This document shows positions 9,050 to 17,425 of a stretch of DNA of 64,000 nt, one piece after another. How positions within the stretch are numbered: the stretch's first letter is position 1; each line of letters starts with the position of its first letter. The notes beneath the pieces are model-generated. The model did no database searches and was not told the origin of the DNA. It saw only the letters and a program-made list of their open reading frames with translations. Position numbers and translations under genes: made by a program. Location of the stretch: positions 1-64,000 of the forward strand of contig NZ_VOHA01000023.1 of the NCBI RefSeq assembly GCF_007859315.1. Direction: 5' to 3'. This stretch comes from Reyranella sp. CPCC 100927 (GTDB lineage: Bacteria; Pseudomonadota; Alphaproteobacteria; Reyranellales; Reyranellaceae).

Positions 9050-10668
9050 AACCGATCGGCACGTTCGATTACATCGTCGTCGGCGCCGGCTCGGCGGGTT
9101 GCGTGCTGGCCAATCGCCTCTCTGCCGATCCGCGCAACAAGGTGCTGCTGTTGGAAGCCGGCGGGCGGGACACCTACCCCTGGATCCATATTCCGGCCGG
9201 CTACTTCAAGACCATCGGCAACAAACGCACGGATTGGTGCGATGAAACCGAGCCCGTTCCCGGCCTCAACGGCCGGCGGTTGCGCTGGCCGCGCGGCAAA
9301 GTCCTGGGCGGAACCAGCTCGATCAACGGCCTTGTCTACATTCGCGGCCAGGCCGCCGATTACGACACCTGGCAGCAGCACGGCTGCGCCGGGTGGTCGT
9401 TTGCCGACGTGCTGCCGTACTTCAAGAAGGCCGAGGACCAGGAACGTGGTGCCGACGATTACCATGGTGTCGGCGGGCCGCTGGCGGTCTCGAACATGCG
9501 CCACCGCCGCGCACTGTGCGATGCCTATGTCGCGGCAGCGCAGGAACTTCAGATCCCTGCCAATGGCGACTTCAACGGCAGCAGCCAGGAGGGCGCGGGG
9601 TACTTCCAGCTGACAATGCGCAACGGATTGCGCTGCAGTGCCGCGGTGGCCTATCTGCGGCCCGCGCGACAGCGTGCGAACCTCACGATCATCACGGATG
9701 CCAGCGTTGAACGCCTCACCCTCGACGGCAGGCGGGCGTGCGGCGTGATCATCCGGCAGTCGGATGGATTGGCCGTCGCGCGCGCCGAGGGCGAGGTGGT
9801 TCTGTGCGCCGGAACCGTGGGTTCGCCGCAGATTCTTGAGCTCTCGGGCATTGGTCGGCCGGATGAACTCGCGCGGCTTGGTATCGCCGTCCGGCAGGCG
9901 TCCCATGAGGTTGGTGAAAATCTCCAGGATCACCTGCAGGTCAGGAACACGTATCTCTGCTCACGCCCCACGCTCAACAACGACGTCAATGATGTCTGGC
10001 GCAAGCTCGCCATCGCGCTCGACTACGGGCTGCGGCGGCGCGGGCCGATGACCATGAGCGCCGGCCAGGTCGCCATCTTCACGCGCAGCACGCCGGCGGT
10101 GGATCGTCCCGACATCCAGTTTCATATCCTGCCGTTCAGTGCGTCGTCACCAGGGCGAGGACTCGATCGTTTCCCGGCCTTCATGGCGTCGATCTGCCAG
10201 CTTCGGCCGCAGAGTCGGGGACGCGTGACGCTGAGAACCGCCGATCCGGCGCAACCACCGGCGATCCAACCGAACTACCTTGCCGCCGACCATGACCGGC
10301 AGGTCCAGGTGGCATCTGTTCGCCTCTCGCGGCGCCTCGCCGCTGCGGCAGCGCTGAAGCCCTTCATCGTGCGCGAACTGGCACCGGGGCCGACGATCGA
10401 CAGCGATGCTGACATCCTGGACTGGGTGCGGGAATATGCCGTTTCGATCTTTCACCCTGTCGGGACCTGCCGCATGGGAAATGATACCGCGTCGGTTGTC
10501 GATACCCGCCTACGGGTACGGGGCGTCGAGGGCCTGAGGATCGCCGACGGGTCGATCATGCCGAGCCTCGTGTCGGGAAACACCAACGCACCCATCATCA
10601 TGATCGGCGAGAAGGCAGCCGACCTGATCCTGGAGGATCGGCGCGCAACCCCCACTGCGAGGGACTAG
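9046..10668 (+). CDS. GMC family FAD-dependent oxidoreductase
   Basis: Flavoenzyme of the glucose-methanol-choline family that oxidises a primary or secondary alcohol. It has 540 residues. The FAD-binding Rossmann motif VVGAGSAGCVLANRL is near residue 11. The GMC signature 1 region is RGKVLGGTSSINGLVYIRG, and signature 2 includes LCAGTVGSPQILELSGIG. The C-terminal catalytic His lies in FHPVGTCRMG, followed by LRIADGSIMPSLVSGNT. It resembles choline/alcohol dehydrogenases more than fungal oxidases. The start ATG overlaps the aldolase stop and its own stop abuts the next start, so translation is likely coupled through all three genes. Confidence 0.92.
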   Translation: MKPIGTFDYIVVGAGSAGCVLANRLSADPRNKVLLLEAGGRDTYPWIHIPAGYFKTIGNKRTDWCDETEPVPGLNGRRLRWPRGKVLGGTSSINGLVYIRGQAADYDTWQQHGCAGWSFADVLPYFKKAEDQERGADDYHGVGGPLAVSNMRHRRALCDAYVAAAQELQIPANGDFNGSSQEGAGYFQLTMRNGLRCSAAVAYLRPARQRANLTIITDASVERLTLDGRRACGVIIRQSDGLAVARAEGEVVLCAGTVGSPQILELSGIGRPDELARLGIAVRQASHEVGENLQDHLQVRNTYLCSRPTLNNDVNDVWRKLAIALDYGLRRRGPMTMSAGQVAIFTRSTPAVDRPDIQFHILPFSASSPGRGLDRFPAFMASICQLRPQSRGRVTLRTADPAQPPAIQPNYLAADHDRQVQVASVRLSRRLAAAAALKPFIVRELAPGPTIDSDADILDWVREYAVSIFHPVGTCRMGNDTASVVDTRLRVRGVEGLRIADGSIMPSLVSGNTNAPIIMIGEKAADLILEDRRATPTARD

Positions 10669-11571
10669 ATGTCCAGCACCATCTTCATCGATGCGACCCC
10701 CGATCTGCTGCGGCTGTGGCGCCTGGTATGCCGGGATACCGATCCGGCGATCGCCGTCAACATGGTGCCGTTCGCGGCCGAGCAGGTGCCGGTGATCCTT
10801 GCCGACCATGACACCTGTATCGTCGATGCCACGTATTTCCCCCGCGAACTGCTGCAGCGCTGCGGCCAGCTGCGCCACATCGTTTTCCTCGGCACCGGCG
10901 CGGCGAGCTACATCGACCTGGCGGCGGCCAAGGATCTCGGCATCAAGGTCTCGACCATCAGCGGCTATGGCGACATCACGGTCGCCGAGCACGCGATCGG
11001 GCTGATGTTTGCCGCGGCCCGGCAGACGACGAAGATGGACCGCGCGATGCGCACCGGCACCTGGGTGCCGTCGGAAGGCATGCAGCTCTTCGGCAAGACC
11101 CTGGGCCTTGTCGGCATGGGCGGGATCGGCCGCGAGATGGCGCGGCTGGGCCGCGGTATCGGCATGGATGTCATCGCCTGGAACCGAACGACCCTCACCG
11201 ATGCGCCCGTGCCCATGGTCGCCCTCGATGAACTTCTGCAGCGGGCCGATGTCGTCAGCCTGCACCTGTCACTCAATGACGACACGCGCGGATTCATGAA
11301 TCGCGAGCGGCTGGCGCGCCTGAAGCCGGGCGCCATCCTGATCAATACGGCGCGCGGCGCTGTCGTCGATCAGGTGGCGCTGGTCGAATACCTGGCTGCC
11401 GATCGGATCCGCCACGCTGCCATCGACGTGTTCGATCCCGAGCCGCCGCCGCCGGGTGATCCGCTGATCGCGCTGGGGAACGTCACGCTGACGGCGCACG
11501 CCGGTTTCTTTACATCGGAGGCGACGATGGTATTGCTGCGCCGCGCCATCGACCTGGCGATCGCCGGCTAA
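10669..11571 (+). CDS. D-isomer-specific 2-hydroxyacid dehydrogenase
   Basis: NAD(P)-dependent enzyme that interconverts 2-keto and 2-hydroxy acids. It has 300 residues. The Rossmann motif is LGLVGMGGIGREMARLG (about 144-160). The catalytic Arg is in ILINTARGAVVD, the Glu in FDPEPPPP, and the His in LTAHAGFF, which completes the usual Arg-Glu-His triad. It begins directly after the GMC gene stop and is the last gene of the TRAP operon. Its stop overlaps the phoD stop on the opposite strand by three bases. Confidence 0.9.
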   Translation: MSSTIFIDATPDLLRLWRLVCRDTDPAIAVNMVPFAAEQVPVILADHDTCIVDATYFPRELLQRCGQLRHIVFLGTGAASYIDLAAAKDLGIKVSTISGYGDITVAEHAIGLMFAAARQTTKMDRAMRTGTWVPSEGMQLFGKTLGLVGMGGIGREMARLGRGIGMDVIAWNRTTLTDAPVPMVALDELLQRADVVSLHLSLNDDTRGFMNRERLARLKPGAILINTARGAVVDQVALVEYLAADRIRHAAIDVFDPEPPPPGDPLIALGNVTLTAHAGFFTSEATMVLLRRAIDLAIAG

Positions 11572-13142
11572 ACAGGAATGACGCCCGGCTTGCCGTTGTC
11601 GACGGCGAAGCGCGCCAGGGTGCGTCCCTGACTGAATCGGTCGTGCACGTCGTCGATGACCCGCAGGTCGGCGACCAGGCTCTTGGGCGTCATGCGGATG
11701 GCGAGATGGCCGCGATAGCGGTTGTTGAACAGCTTGAGGTGCGGATTTTCCGCCAGCCGGGCGGCGAACCAGGCATCGTCGCGTGGTATGCCGCCCGAGG
11801 AGATCGAGCTACCGACGAACTCGGAAGCGACGGCTGAACCGTTGGCGTCGTCAAACAGGTCACCGACGATGTGGGCGTGGAAGTCGCCCGTCAGCACGAT
11901 CGGGTTGGACAGCCGCGTCGCGCGCATCGCGTCGTAAAGCCGCGCGCGGGCCGCCGGATAGCCATCCCACTGGTCGGTGCGCCACAACGCGCCGGCGCCG
12001 ATCTGGAAATCGAGCGGTGCCATCAGGGTTTGGTTGCCGATCAGGCTCCAGCGCGCGCCGCCGTCGCGGAAGCCATCATAGAGCCATCGCTCCTGGGCCA
12101 GCCCCAGCATGCTGAGCGCCGGATCGAGGCGTAGGGCGCAGTCCGGGCCGACCAGGTTGGAGCCACCGCTGCCGGGGCGCGGACAGGGTTGCGGATGGCG
12201 GTACTGGCGGCCGTCCAGCAGGTCGATGCGCGCCAGGTCGCCGAACCGCACGCGGCGATAGAGTCTGGCATCGGGCCGATCGGGTCGCAGCGCCGGACTG
12301 ACGGGCATGTGCTCCCACCAGGCGCGATAGGCCGCGGTGCGCAGAGCGAGGAATGCCGTGCGATCCATCAAGTGCTGGGACTGTTCGTTGGCGTAGTCGT
12401 TCTCGACCTCGTGGTCGTCCCAGATCGCGAGCCATGGTGCCGCGGCGTGCGCTGCCTGCAGGTCGGGATCGGACTTGTAGAGCGCATAGCGGCGCCGGAA
12501 ATCGTCGAGCGTGACCGGGTTGTCCTCGACGTGGTGCTGCCGGCCCGGCCGGCCCCCGCCGTGGCTTTCGTAGATGTAGTCGCCCAGGAACAGGATCGCA
12601 TCCAGCGGCCGGTCGCGGTCGCGAGTCGCGTCCCGCCAGGCGCCGTAGTAGCCGCCCTCGTAGTGCTGGCAGGAGGCGACCACCAGGTCGAGCTGGTCCA
12701 CCGCGGCGCCGGGTGCCGGTGCGGTGCGTGCCCGGCCGGCCGGACTGATATGGTCGGGATCGAGCCGGAAGCGATACCAGTAGTCGCGCCCGGGCTGCAG
12801 GTCGCGCAGCACGACGTGCACGGTGTGCGCCTCTTGCGGCAGGGCCAGGACCTCGGCGCTGCGCACGATGCGTTTGAAGTCGGGGTCGTCAGCGATCTGG
12901 TAGATCAGCGGGTACGCGTCGGCAGCGAGCGGCGCCAGAGACAGCGGGTCGGCCATCACGCGGGTCCAGATCACGAAGCCGTCCGGTGCCGGATCGCCGG
13001 ACGCCACGCCGAGGCCGAACGGGTTGCGGTCGAACCGGGGCTGCGCCAGCACGCGGCCGCCGGCTGACGCGGCCGCCACCCCCAGGGCGCCGCCGATCAG
13101 CAGGTGGCGGCGCGACAGCGCGGCGGTGGGAAAACGGCGCAC
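11568..13142 (-). CDS. phoD: PhoD-like alkaline phosphatase/phosphodiesterase
   Basis: Exported metallo-phosphatase of 524 residues. A twin-arginine signal (SRRHLLIGGALGVAAASAGG, about 10-29) is followed by the PhoD N-terminal beta domain (FGLGVASGDPAPDGFVIWTR). The metal-site motifs are VVASCQHYEGGYYGAW, LFLGDYIYESHGG, AIWDDHEVENDYAN and VLTGDFHAHIVGDL. The family uses Fe/Ca to cleave phosphate mono- and diesters in the periplasm. The start is a GTG three bases after the oppC-type stop with no clear Shine-Dalgarno sequence of its own, so it is probably translated by coupling as the last gene of the ABC importer operon. That pairing is unusual. Confidence 0.92.
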   Translation of the reverse strand: MRRFPTAALSRRHLLIGGALGVAAASAGGRVLAQPRFDRNPFGLGVASGDPAPDGFVIWTRVMADPLSLAPLAADAYPLIYQIADDPDFKRIVRSAEVLALPQEAHTVHVVLRDLQPGRDYWYRFRLDPDHISPAGRARTAPAPGAAVDQLDLVVASCQHYEGGYYGAWRDATRDRDRPLDAILFLGDYIYESHGGGRPGRQHHVEDNPVTLDDFRRRYALYKSDPDLQAAHAAAPWLAIWDDHEVENDYANEQSQHLMDRTAFLALRTAAYRAWWEHMPVSPALRPDRPDARLYRRVRFGDLARIDLLDGRQYRHPQPCPRPGSGGSNLVGPDCALRLDPALSMLGLAQERWLYDGFRDGGARWSLIGNQTLMAPLDFQIGAGALWRTDQWDGYPAARARLYDAMRATRLSNPIVLTGDFHAHIVGDLFDDANGSAVASEFVGSSISSGGIPRDDAWFAARLAENPHLKLFNNRYRGHLAIRMTPKSLVADLRVIDDVHDRFSQGRTLARFAVDNGKPGVIPV

Positions 13143-13145
13143 GTC

Positions 13146-14339
13146 TCAGTGATAGGGATCGGCGGCGTCGCGCAGGCCGTCGCCGAAGAACTGGAACGAC
13201 AGGATCACCAAGATCACCGGGATGACCGGCAGGATCAGCCACCAGTTGACGGCAACGACATTGATGTCGGTGGCCTCGTTCAGCAACACGCCCCACGACG
13301 TGATCGGCGGCCGCAGGCCCAGGCCGAGGAACGAGAGCGCCGTCTCGGCCAGGATCATCGACGGGATCGACAGTGTCGCCGACGCGATCAGGTGGCTCAT
13401 GAAGCTCGGGATCAGGTGGCGCCCGATGATGCGCTGCGGCGAGGCGCCCATCAGCGCCGCCGCCGTGGCGAAGTCCTCCTCGCGCAGCGACAGCAGCTTG
13501 GAGCGCACGGCGCGCGCCAGGCCGGGCCAGTCGAGCAGGGCGAGGATGATGGTGATGCCGAAATAGATCAGCAGGGGCGACCATGTCACCGGCAGCGCCG
13601 CCGACAGGGCGAGCCACAACGGCAGATGCGGGAAGCTCTTGATGATCTCGATGGCGCGCTGGATGACGTTGTCGATCCAGCCGCCATAGTAGCCGGCGAT
13701 ACCGCCGATCACCAGGCCCAGCACGAAGCTGAGTGCGATGCCGAACAGGCCGACCGTGAGCGAGATGCGCGCCGCGTAGACGATGCGCGAGAACATGTCC
13801 CGCCCCAGCCGGTCGGTCCCCAGCAGGAACAGCGTGCCGTTCTGGCCCGGGCACACCAGATGGAAGCTGCCCTCGAACAGGCCCCAGAACTCGTAGGTTT
13901 CGCCCAGGCAGAGGAAGCGGATCGGGTTGATCTGGCTCTTGTCGGGTGTGTAGACGCGCTGCAGGGTGTCGGGATCGCGCGCCATCCTGTAGCCGTAGGT
14001 GAACGGCCCGACGAAGCTGCCCTCGTGGAACAGGTGGATGCCCTGCGGCGGCGCGAAGATGTGCTTGATGTGGCGGGTGTGCTGATCGTAGGGCGCGATG
14101 ATCTCGCTGATCAGCGTCGTCAGGTACATGAACAGCAGGAAGCCGCCGCAAATCACCGCCGGCTTGTGGCGGCGCAGGCGCCACCACATCAGCTTCCACT
14201 GGCCGGCCATGTAGAAGCGTTCCTGTTCCGCCGTCAGCTTCTCGGCGACGTACGGATCCCACGGCTCCTTCGAGACGAAGTGGGGCGGCGGCGTGGTGGC
14301 GTCCGCGTTGGCGCGCGGGACCTGTCTCGCGTCGTCCAT
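13146..14339 (-). CDS. ABC transporter permease, OppC/DppC type
   Basis: Inner-membrane permease of a peptide/nickel-class importer, 397 residues. A long cytoplasmic N-terminus (about 60 residues) is followed by the first span (about 62-82) and a large extra periplasmic insert before the conserved LGTDRLGRDMFSRIVYAARI segment. The EAA loop region is EEDFATAAALMGASPQRIIG and the usual C-terminal LSFLGLGLRPPITSWGVLL is present. The insert of about 90 residues between the first and second spans is longer than in standard OppC and resembles the YejE-like branch. The gene starts one base after oppB, with GGGAGAAG as ribosome-binding site. Confidence 0.9.
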   Translation of the reverse strand: MDDARQVPRANADATTPPPHFVSKEPWDPYVAEKLTAEQERFYMAGQWKLMWWRLRRHKPAVICGGFLLFMYLTTLISEIIAPYDQHTRHIKHIFAPPQGIHLFHEGSFVGPFTYGYRMARDPDTLQRVYTPDKSQINPIRFLCLGETYEFWGLFEGSFHLVCPGQNGTLFLLGTDRLGRDMFSRIVYAARISLTVGLFGIALSFVLGLVIGGIAGYYGGWIDNVIQRAIEIIKSFPHLPLWLALSAALPVTWSPLLIYFGITIILALLDWPGLARAVRSKLLSLREEDFATAAALMGASPQRIIGRHLIPSFMSHLIASATLSIPSMILAETALSFLGLGLRPPITSWGVLLNEATDINVVAVNWWLILPVIPVILVILSFQFFGDGLRDAADPYH

Positions 14340-14340
14340 G

Positions 14341-15339
14341 TTACTTCTCCCGCCCGCCCTGCAGGCGGATGCGTGGATCGAGCACCGCCAGCAGCAGGTC
14401 GGAGATCAAGGTGCCGATGACGGTCAGCACCGCGACGAACAGCAGGAACGTGGCCGCCAGGTTGGTGTCCTGTGTCTTGAGCGCATTCAGCAGCATCGGG
14501 CCGGTCGTCGGCAGCGACAGGACGACCGAGACGATCACCGAGCCCGAGATCACCTCGGGCAGGATGTGACCGATGTCGGAGACGAACGGATTGAGCGCGT
14601 GGCGCAGCGGATACTTGATCAGCAGCTTCATCGGCGGCAGGCCCTTGGCCCGGCCGGTCGTGACATACTGCTTCTGCAGTTCGTCCAGCAGGTTGGCGCG
14701 CAGGCGGCGGATCATGCCGGCGGTGCCGGCGGTGCCGATCACGACCACCGGGATGATCAGGTGCTCCAGCACGGAGCGCACCTTCTCCCAGCTCCACGGC
14801 TGGTCGATGTATTGCGGGTCCATCAGGCCGCCGACCGAGACGCCGAAATAGCGCTTGCCGACATAGAGCAGCACCAGCGCCAGCAGGAAATTGGGCGTCG
14901 CGAGGCCAATGAAGCCGATGAAGGAGGCGATGTAGTCGCCCGGCCGGTATTGATGGGTGGCGGCGTAGACGCCGATGATGAACGAGACCACCCAGATGAA
15001 GATGATGGTCGAGATTTCCATCACCATGGTGAGCGCGATGCGCTCGCCGATCAGCTGCGATACCGGCTGGTTGTCCTGGCACGACAGGCCGAAATCCCAG
15101 GTCAGCGCGCCGCTGGCCCAGATCGCGTAGCGCTGCCACCACGACTTGTCGAGGTCGTAGAGCTGCTCGAGCTGTTTCACCTTCTCCATGGCGTTGGAGC
15201 CGCCGCTGGAGAGGATCTCGTCGATCTGCGCCGTCACGCAGTTGCCGGGCGGCAACGTGATGATGAAGAACACCAGAAAGCTGATGATGACCAGGGTGGG
15301 CACCATGATCAGGAATCGCTTGGCGACGTAGCGCAGCAC
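14341..15339 (-). CDS. ABC transporter permease, OppB/DppB type
   Basis: Partner permease of the importer, 332 residues with six predicted spans. LRYVAKRFLIMVPTLVIISF is the typical first span. PSDP-like spacing is replaced by a longer periplasmic segment. The EAA motif region is YVTTGRAKGLPPMKLLIKYP, followed by LRHALNPFVSDIGHILPEV. The start is a GTG at 15339 with a GGGAGCAG-like site. A gap of 61 bases separates it from the solute receptor gene upstream. Confidence 0.9.
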   Translation of the reverse strand: MLRYVAKRFLIMVPTLVIISFLVFFIITLPPGNCVTAQIDEILSSGGSNAMEKVKQLEQLYDLDKSWWQRYAIWASGALTWDFGLSCQDNQPVSQLIGERIALTMVMEISTIIFIWVVSFIIGVYAATHQYRPGDYIASFIGFIGLATPNFLLALVLLYVGKRYFGVSVGGLMDPQYIDQPWSWEKVRSVLEHLIIPVVVIGTAGTAGMIRRLRANLLDELQKQYVTTGRAKGLPPMKLLIKYPLRHALNPFVSDIGHILPEVISGSVIVSVVLSLPTTGPMLLNALKTQDTNLAATFLLFVAVLTVIGTLISDLLLAVLDPRIRLQGGREK

Positions 15340-15400
15340 TATCGCTGCTCCCGCGGCGCGCGGGCTGCGCCGTCACGGACGATCGAGGCTGCCGGCACTG

Positions 15401-17425
15401 TCACTTCTTCTCCTCCAGCCAAAAGCTGTCGGGCCGGTAGGCGCCAAAAAACGCGTAAGGCTCCCAGCTGTAGACCGCCTCCCGCGGCACGTTCTTGAGC
15501 TTGGATGCCACCACGACCGGCTGCTTGACGCCGGTGACGACGCCGATCGTGTACTGGAAGTCGGCGTGGATCTGCAGCATGCGGTGCCAGATGCGCTCCT
15601 GCTCGCGACAGTCGGCCGTGCGGCTCCATTTTTCGGCAAGCTCGCTCAGTTCCTTCACCATGGCGAGGCTGGCCGGAATCGACTCACCCGACTTGCCGCC
15701 GGTCTCGCGGTACTGGCCGAACTTGGGGCACCACAGCACCGCTTGCGACAGGCACGCCAGTTCCGACGGATTGGAGCGCGCGTCGGGCAGGCTGTTCTCC
15801 AGCCCACTCCAGATCGTCATCATCGTCTCGCCGCTATAGATTCGCCCACGCAGGATCTCGCGGGTCTGCGGCCGGGTCACCAGCTCGACGCCGATCTTCT
15901 TCCAGCTGTCGGCCACCAGGCGCAGCACGTCGGTTTCCTCGGTGCTTTCGCCAGCCGTCTCCAGCACGATGATCATCGGCCGGCCGTCGGGCAGCAGGCG
16001 TACGCCGCGTCCGTTGCGCTTGTTGAGGCCGCCTTCCTTGCCGTCGGGCATGGTGAAGCGCACCTTGTCGAGGACACGGTTGGCTTCCTTGTAGTCGAGC
16101 TGGGTGTACTTGCTGCGGTACTCGCTCTTGTACAGCGGCGACTCCGGGCGCACCGTGTTGTTCGACGGTGTCGCCATGCCGACATAGAGGATCTCGTTGA
16201 TCTCCTCGCGGTCGATGGCCATCGACAGCGCGCGGCGCACATTGGGCTCGCGCAGCACCGCCTGCCACACCGGCTCGGCGTAGTTGAGGTTGGGATAGAG
16301 TGCGAGGTGGGCACCCAGGCCGGTCTCCCACAGCCGCACCTCGAAGCCGAACTGCTTGGCGCCCTGGCGCAGGAACGTGTAGTTGTCGAAGCGCAGGTAG
16401 CGGGCCTGCAGGTCGCTTTCGCCTGATCCGGCCTTCAGCGGGATGAGGCTGGGCGACACCAGGTTCATATGGACGCGGTCGATGTAGGGCAACTGCGTGC
16501 CGCGAACATCGACGCGGTGATAGTAGGGGTTGCGCACGAACGTGATGCGGTGCTGATACGGCGGCCGCGTTTCGACGATCCACGGATGCAGCGAGGGCAG
16601 GTCGGGGTTCTCGTTGCGGTACATGTCATCCATGCGATTGTGCAGCGAGGCCCAGTTGCGCTGGCGCAGGGCATCGATCTTCTTCTTGAGATCGGCTGGC
16701 TCGGCATACTTGGCATGGAACTGTTTCAGGTAGTGCGCTGGCCGGAAGATGAACAGCGGTGCCGGCCGCGCCTGCGCCGGCAGGAAATAGGGGTTGGGCC
16801 TATCCCAGCTGTAGCGGATCGTCGTTGCATCGATGATCTCGATCTTGGGCGGCTTGCCGTCGACCAGCATTTCGAGCGGCGGGCCGGTCGGGCTCAGCTC
16901 GGCGTTGTTGGCCACGTCCTCCCAGAAGTAGCGGAAATCTTCCGTGGTGAACGGCGCACCGTCGGACCATTTGTGGCCCGCGCGCAGCTTCAGCGTGAAG
17001 ATCCGGCCGTCCTGGACGTCGACGTCCTGCAGCAGGTCGGGGTGCAGGTGGCGCCGGTCGTCGAACACGACCAGGCGGGCGTAGCCGTAGACCACCATCA
17101 TGCGGACTTCGCGCGCGATGGCCATCAGGGTGACCAGCTCGCCGCCGGATCGACCAGGGCCGTCCGCGCCGGCGAAGCGGTCGACCACCAGCGGCTCGCG
17201 CGGCAGGCGCTCGGCGATCGGGGGGAGCTTGCCGGCGCTGACGCGCTCGGCCAGCAGCGGCGTCTCCTGCAGCGTGGGAACGCGGGCGGCGCTGTCGGCC
17301 ACGTCCCGGATCGCCGGGCACGCATCGTCAGCCAGCGCCGCGGGTGCGCACGGCGCCAGGCCGACGGCAACCGCCACGACCAGGCGCTGCAATCGGCGCG
17401 CCGGCGGGGAACGCCACGCCGTCAT
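15401..17425 (-). CDS. ABC transporter substrate-binding protein, family 5 (peptide/nickel type)
   Basis: Large periplasmic receptor, 674 residues, longer than OppA or DppA (about 540). A signal peptide (about 14-36, ending in ALADDA) leads into the family 5 fold: FTLKLRAGHKWSDGAPFT, the RYSWDRPNPYFLP segment, VRRALSMAIDREEINEILY and a C-terminal lobe with LVADSWKKIGVELVTRPQ. The ATG overlaps the preceding ATPase stop (ATGA). The length and permease branch suggest a Yej-like oligopeptide system, but the ligand is not readable. The frame stays open upstream; those residues are a shadow of the ATPase gene. Confidence 0.9.
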   Translation of the reverse strand: MTAWRSPPARRLQRLVVAVAVGLAPCAPAALADDACPAIRDVADSAARVPTLQETPLLAERVSAGKLPPIAERLPREPLVVDRFAGADGPGRSGGELVTLMAIAREVRMMVVYGYARLVVFDDRRHLHPDLLQDVDVQDGRIFTLKLRAGHKWSDGAPFTTEDFRYFWEDVANNAELSPTGPPLEMLVDGKPPKIEIIDATTIRYSWDRPNPYFLPAQARPAPLFIFRPAHYLKQFHAKYAEPADLKKKIDALRQRNWASLHNRMDDMYRNENPDLPSLHPWIVETRPPYQHRITFVRNPYYHRVDVRGTQLPYIDRVHMNLVSPSLIPLKAGSGESDLQARYLRFDNYTFLRQGAKQFGFEVRLWETGLGAHLALYPNLNYAEPVWQAVLREPNVRRALSMAIDREEINEILYVGMATPSNNTVRPESPLYKSEYRSKYTQLDYKEANRVLDKVRFTMPDGKEGGLNKRNGRGVRLLPDGRPMIIVLETAGESTEETDVLRLVADSWKKIGVELVTRPQTREILRGRIYSGETMMTIWSGLENSLPDARSNPSELACLSQAVLWCPKFGQYRETGGKSGESIPASLAMVKELSELAEKWSRTADCREQERIWHRMLQIHADFQYTIGVVTGVKQPVVVASKLKNVPREAVYSWEPYAFFGAYRPDSFWLEEKK

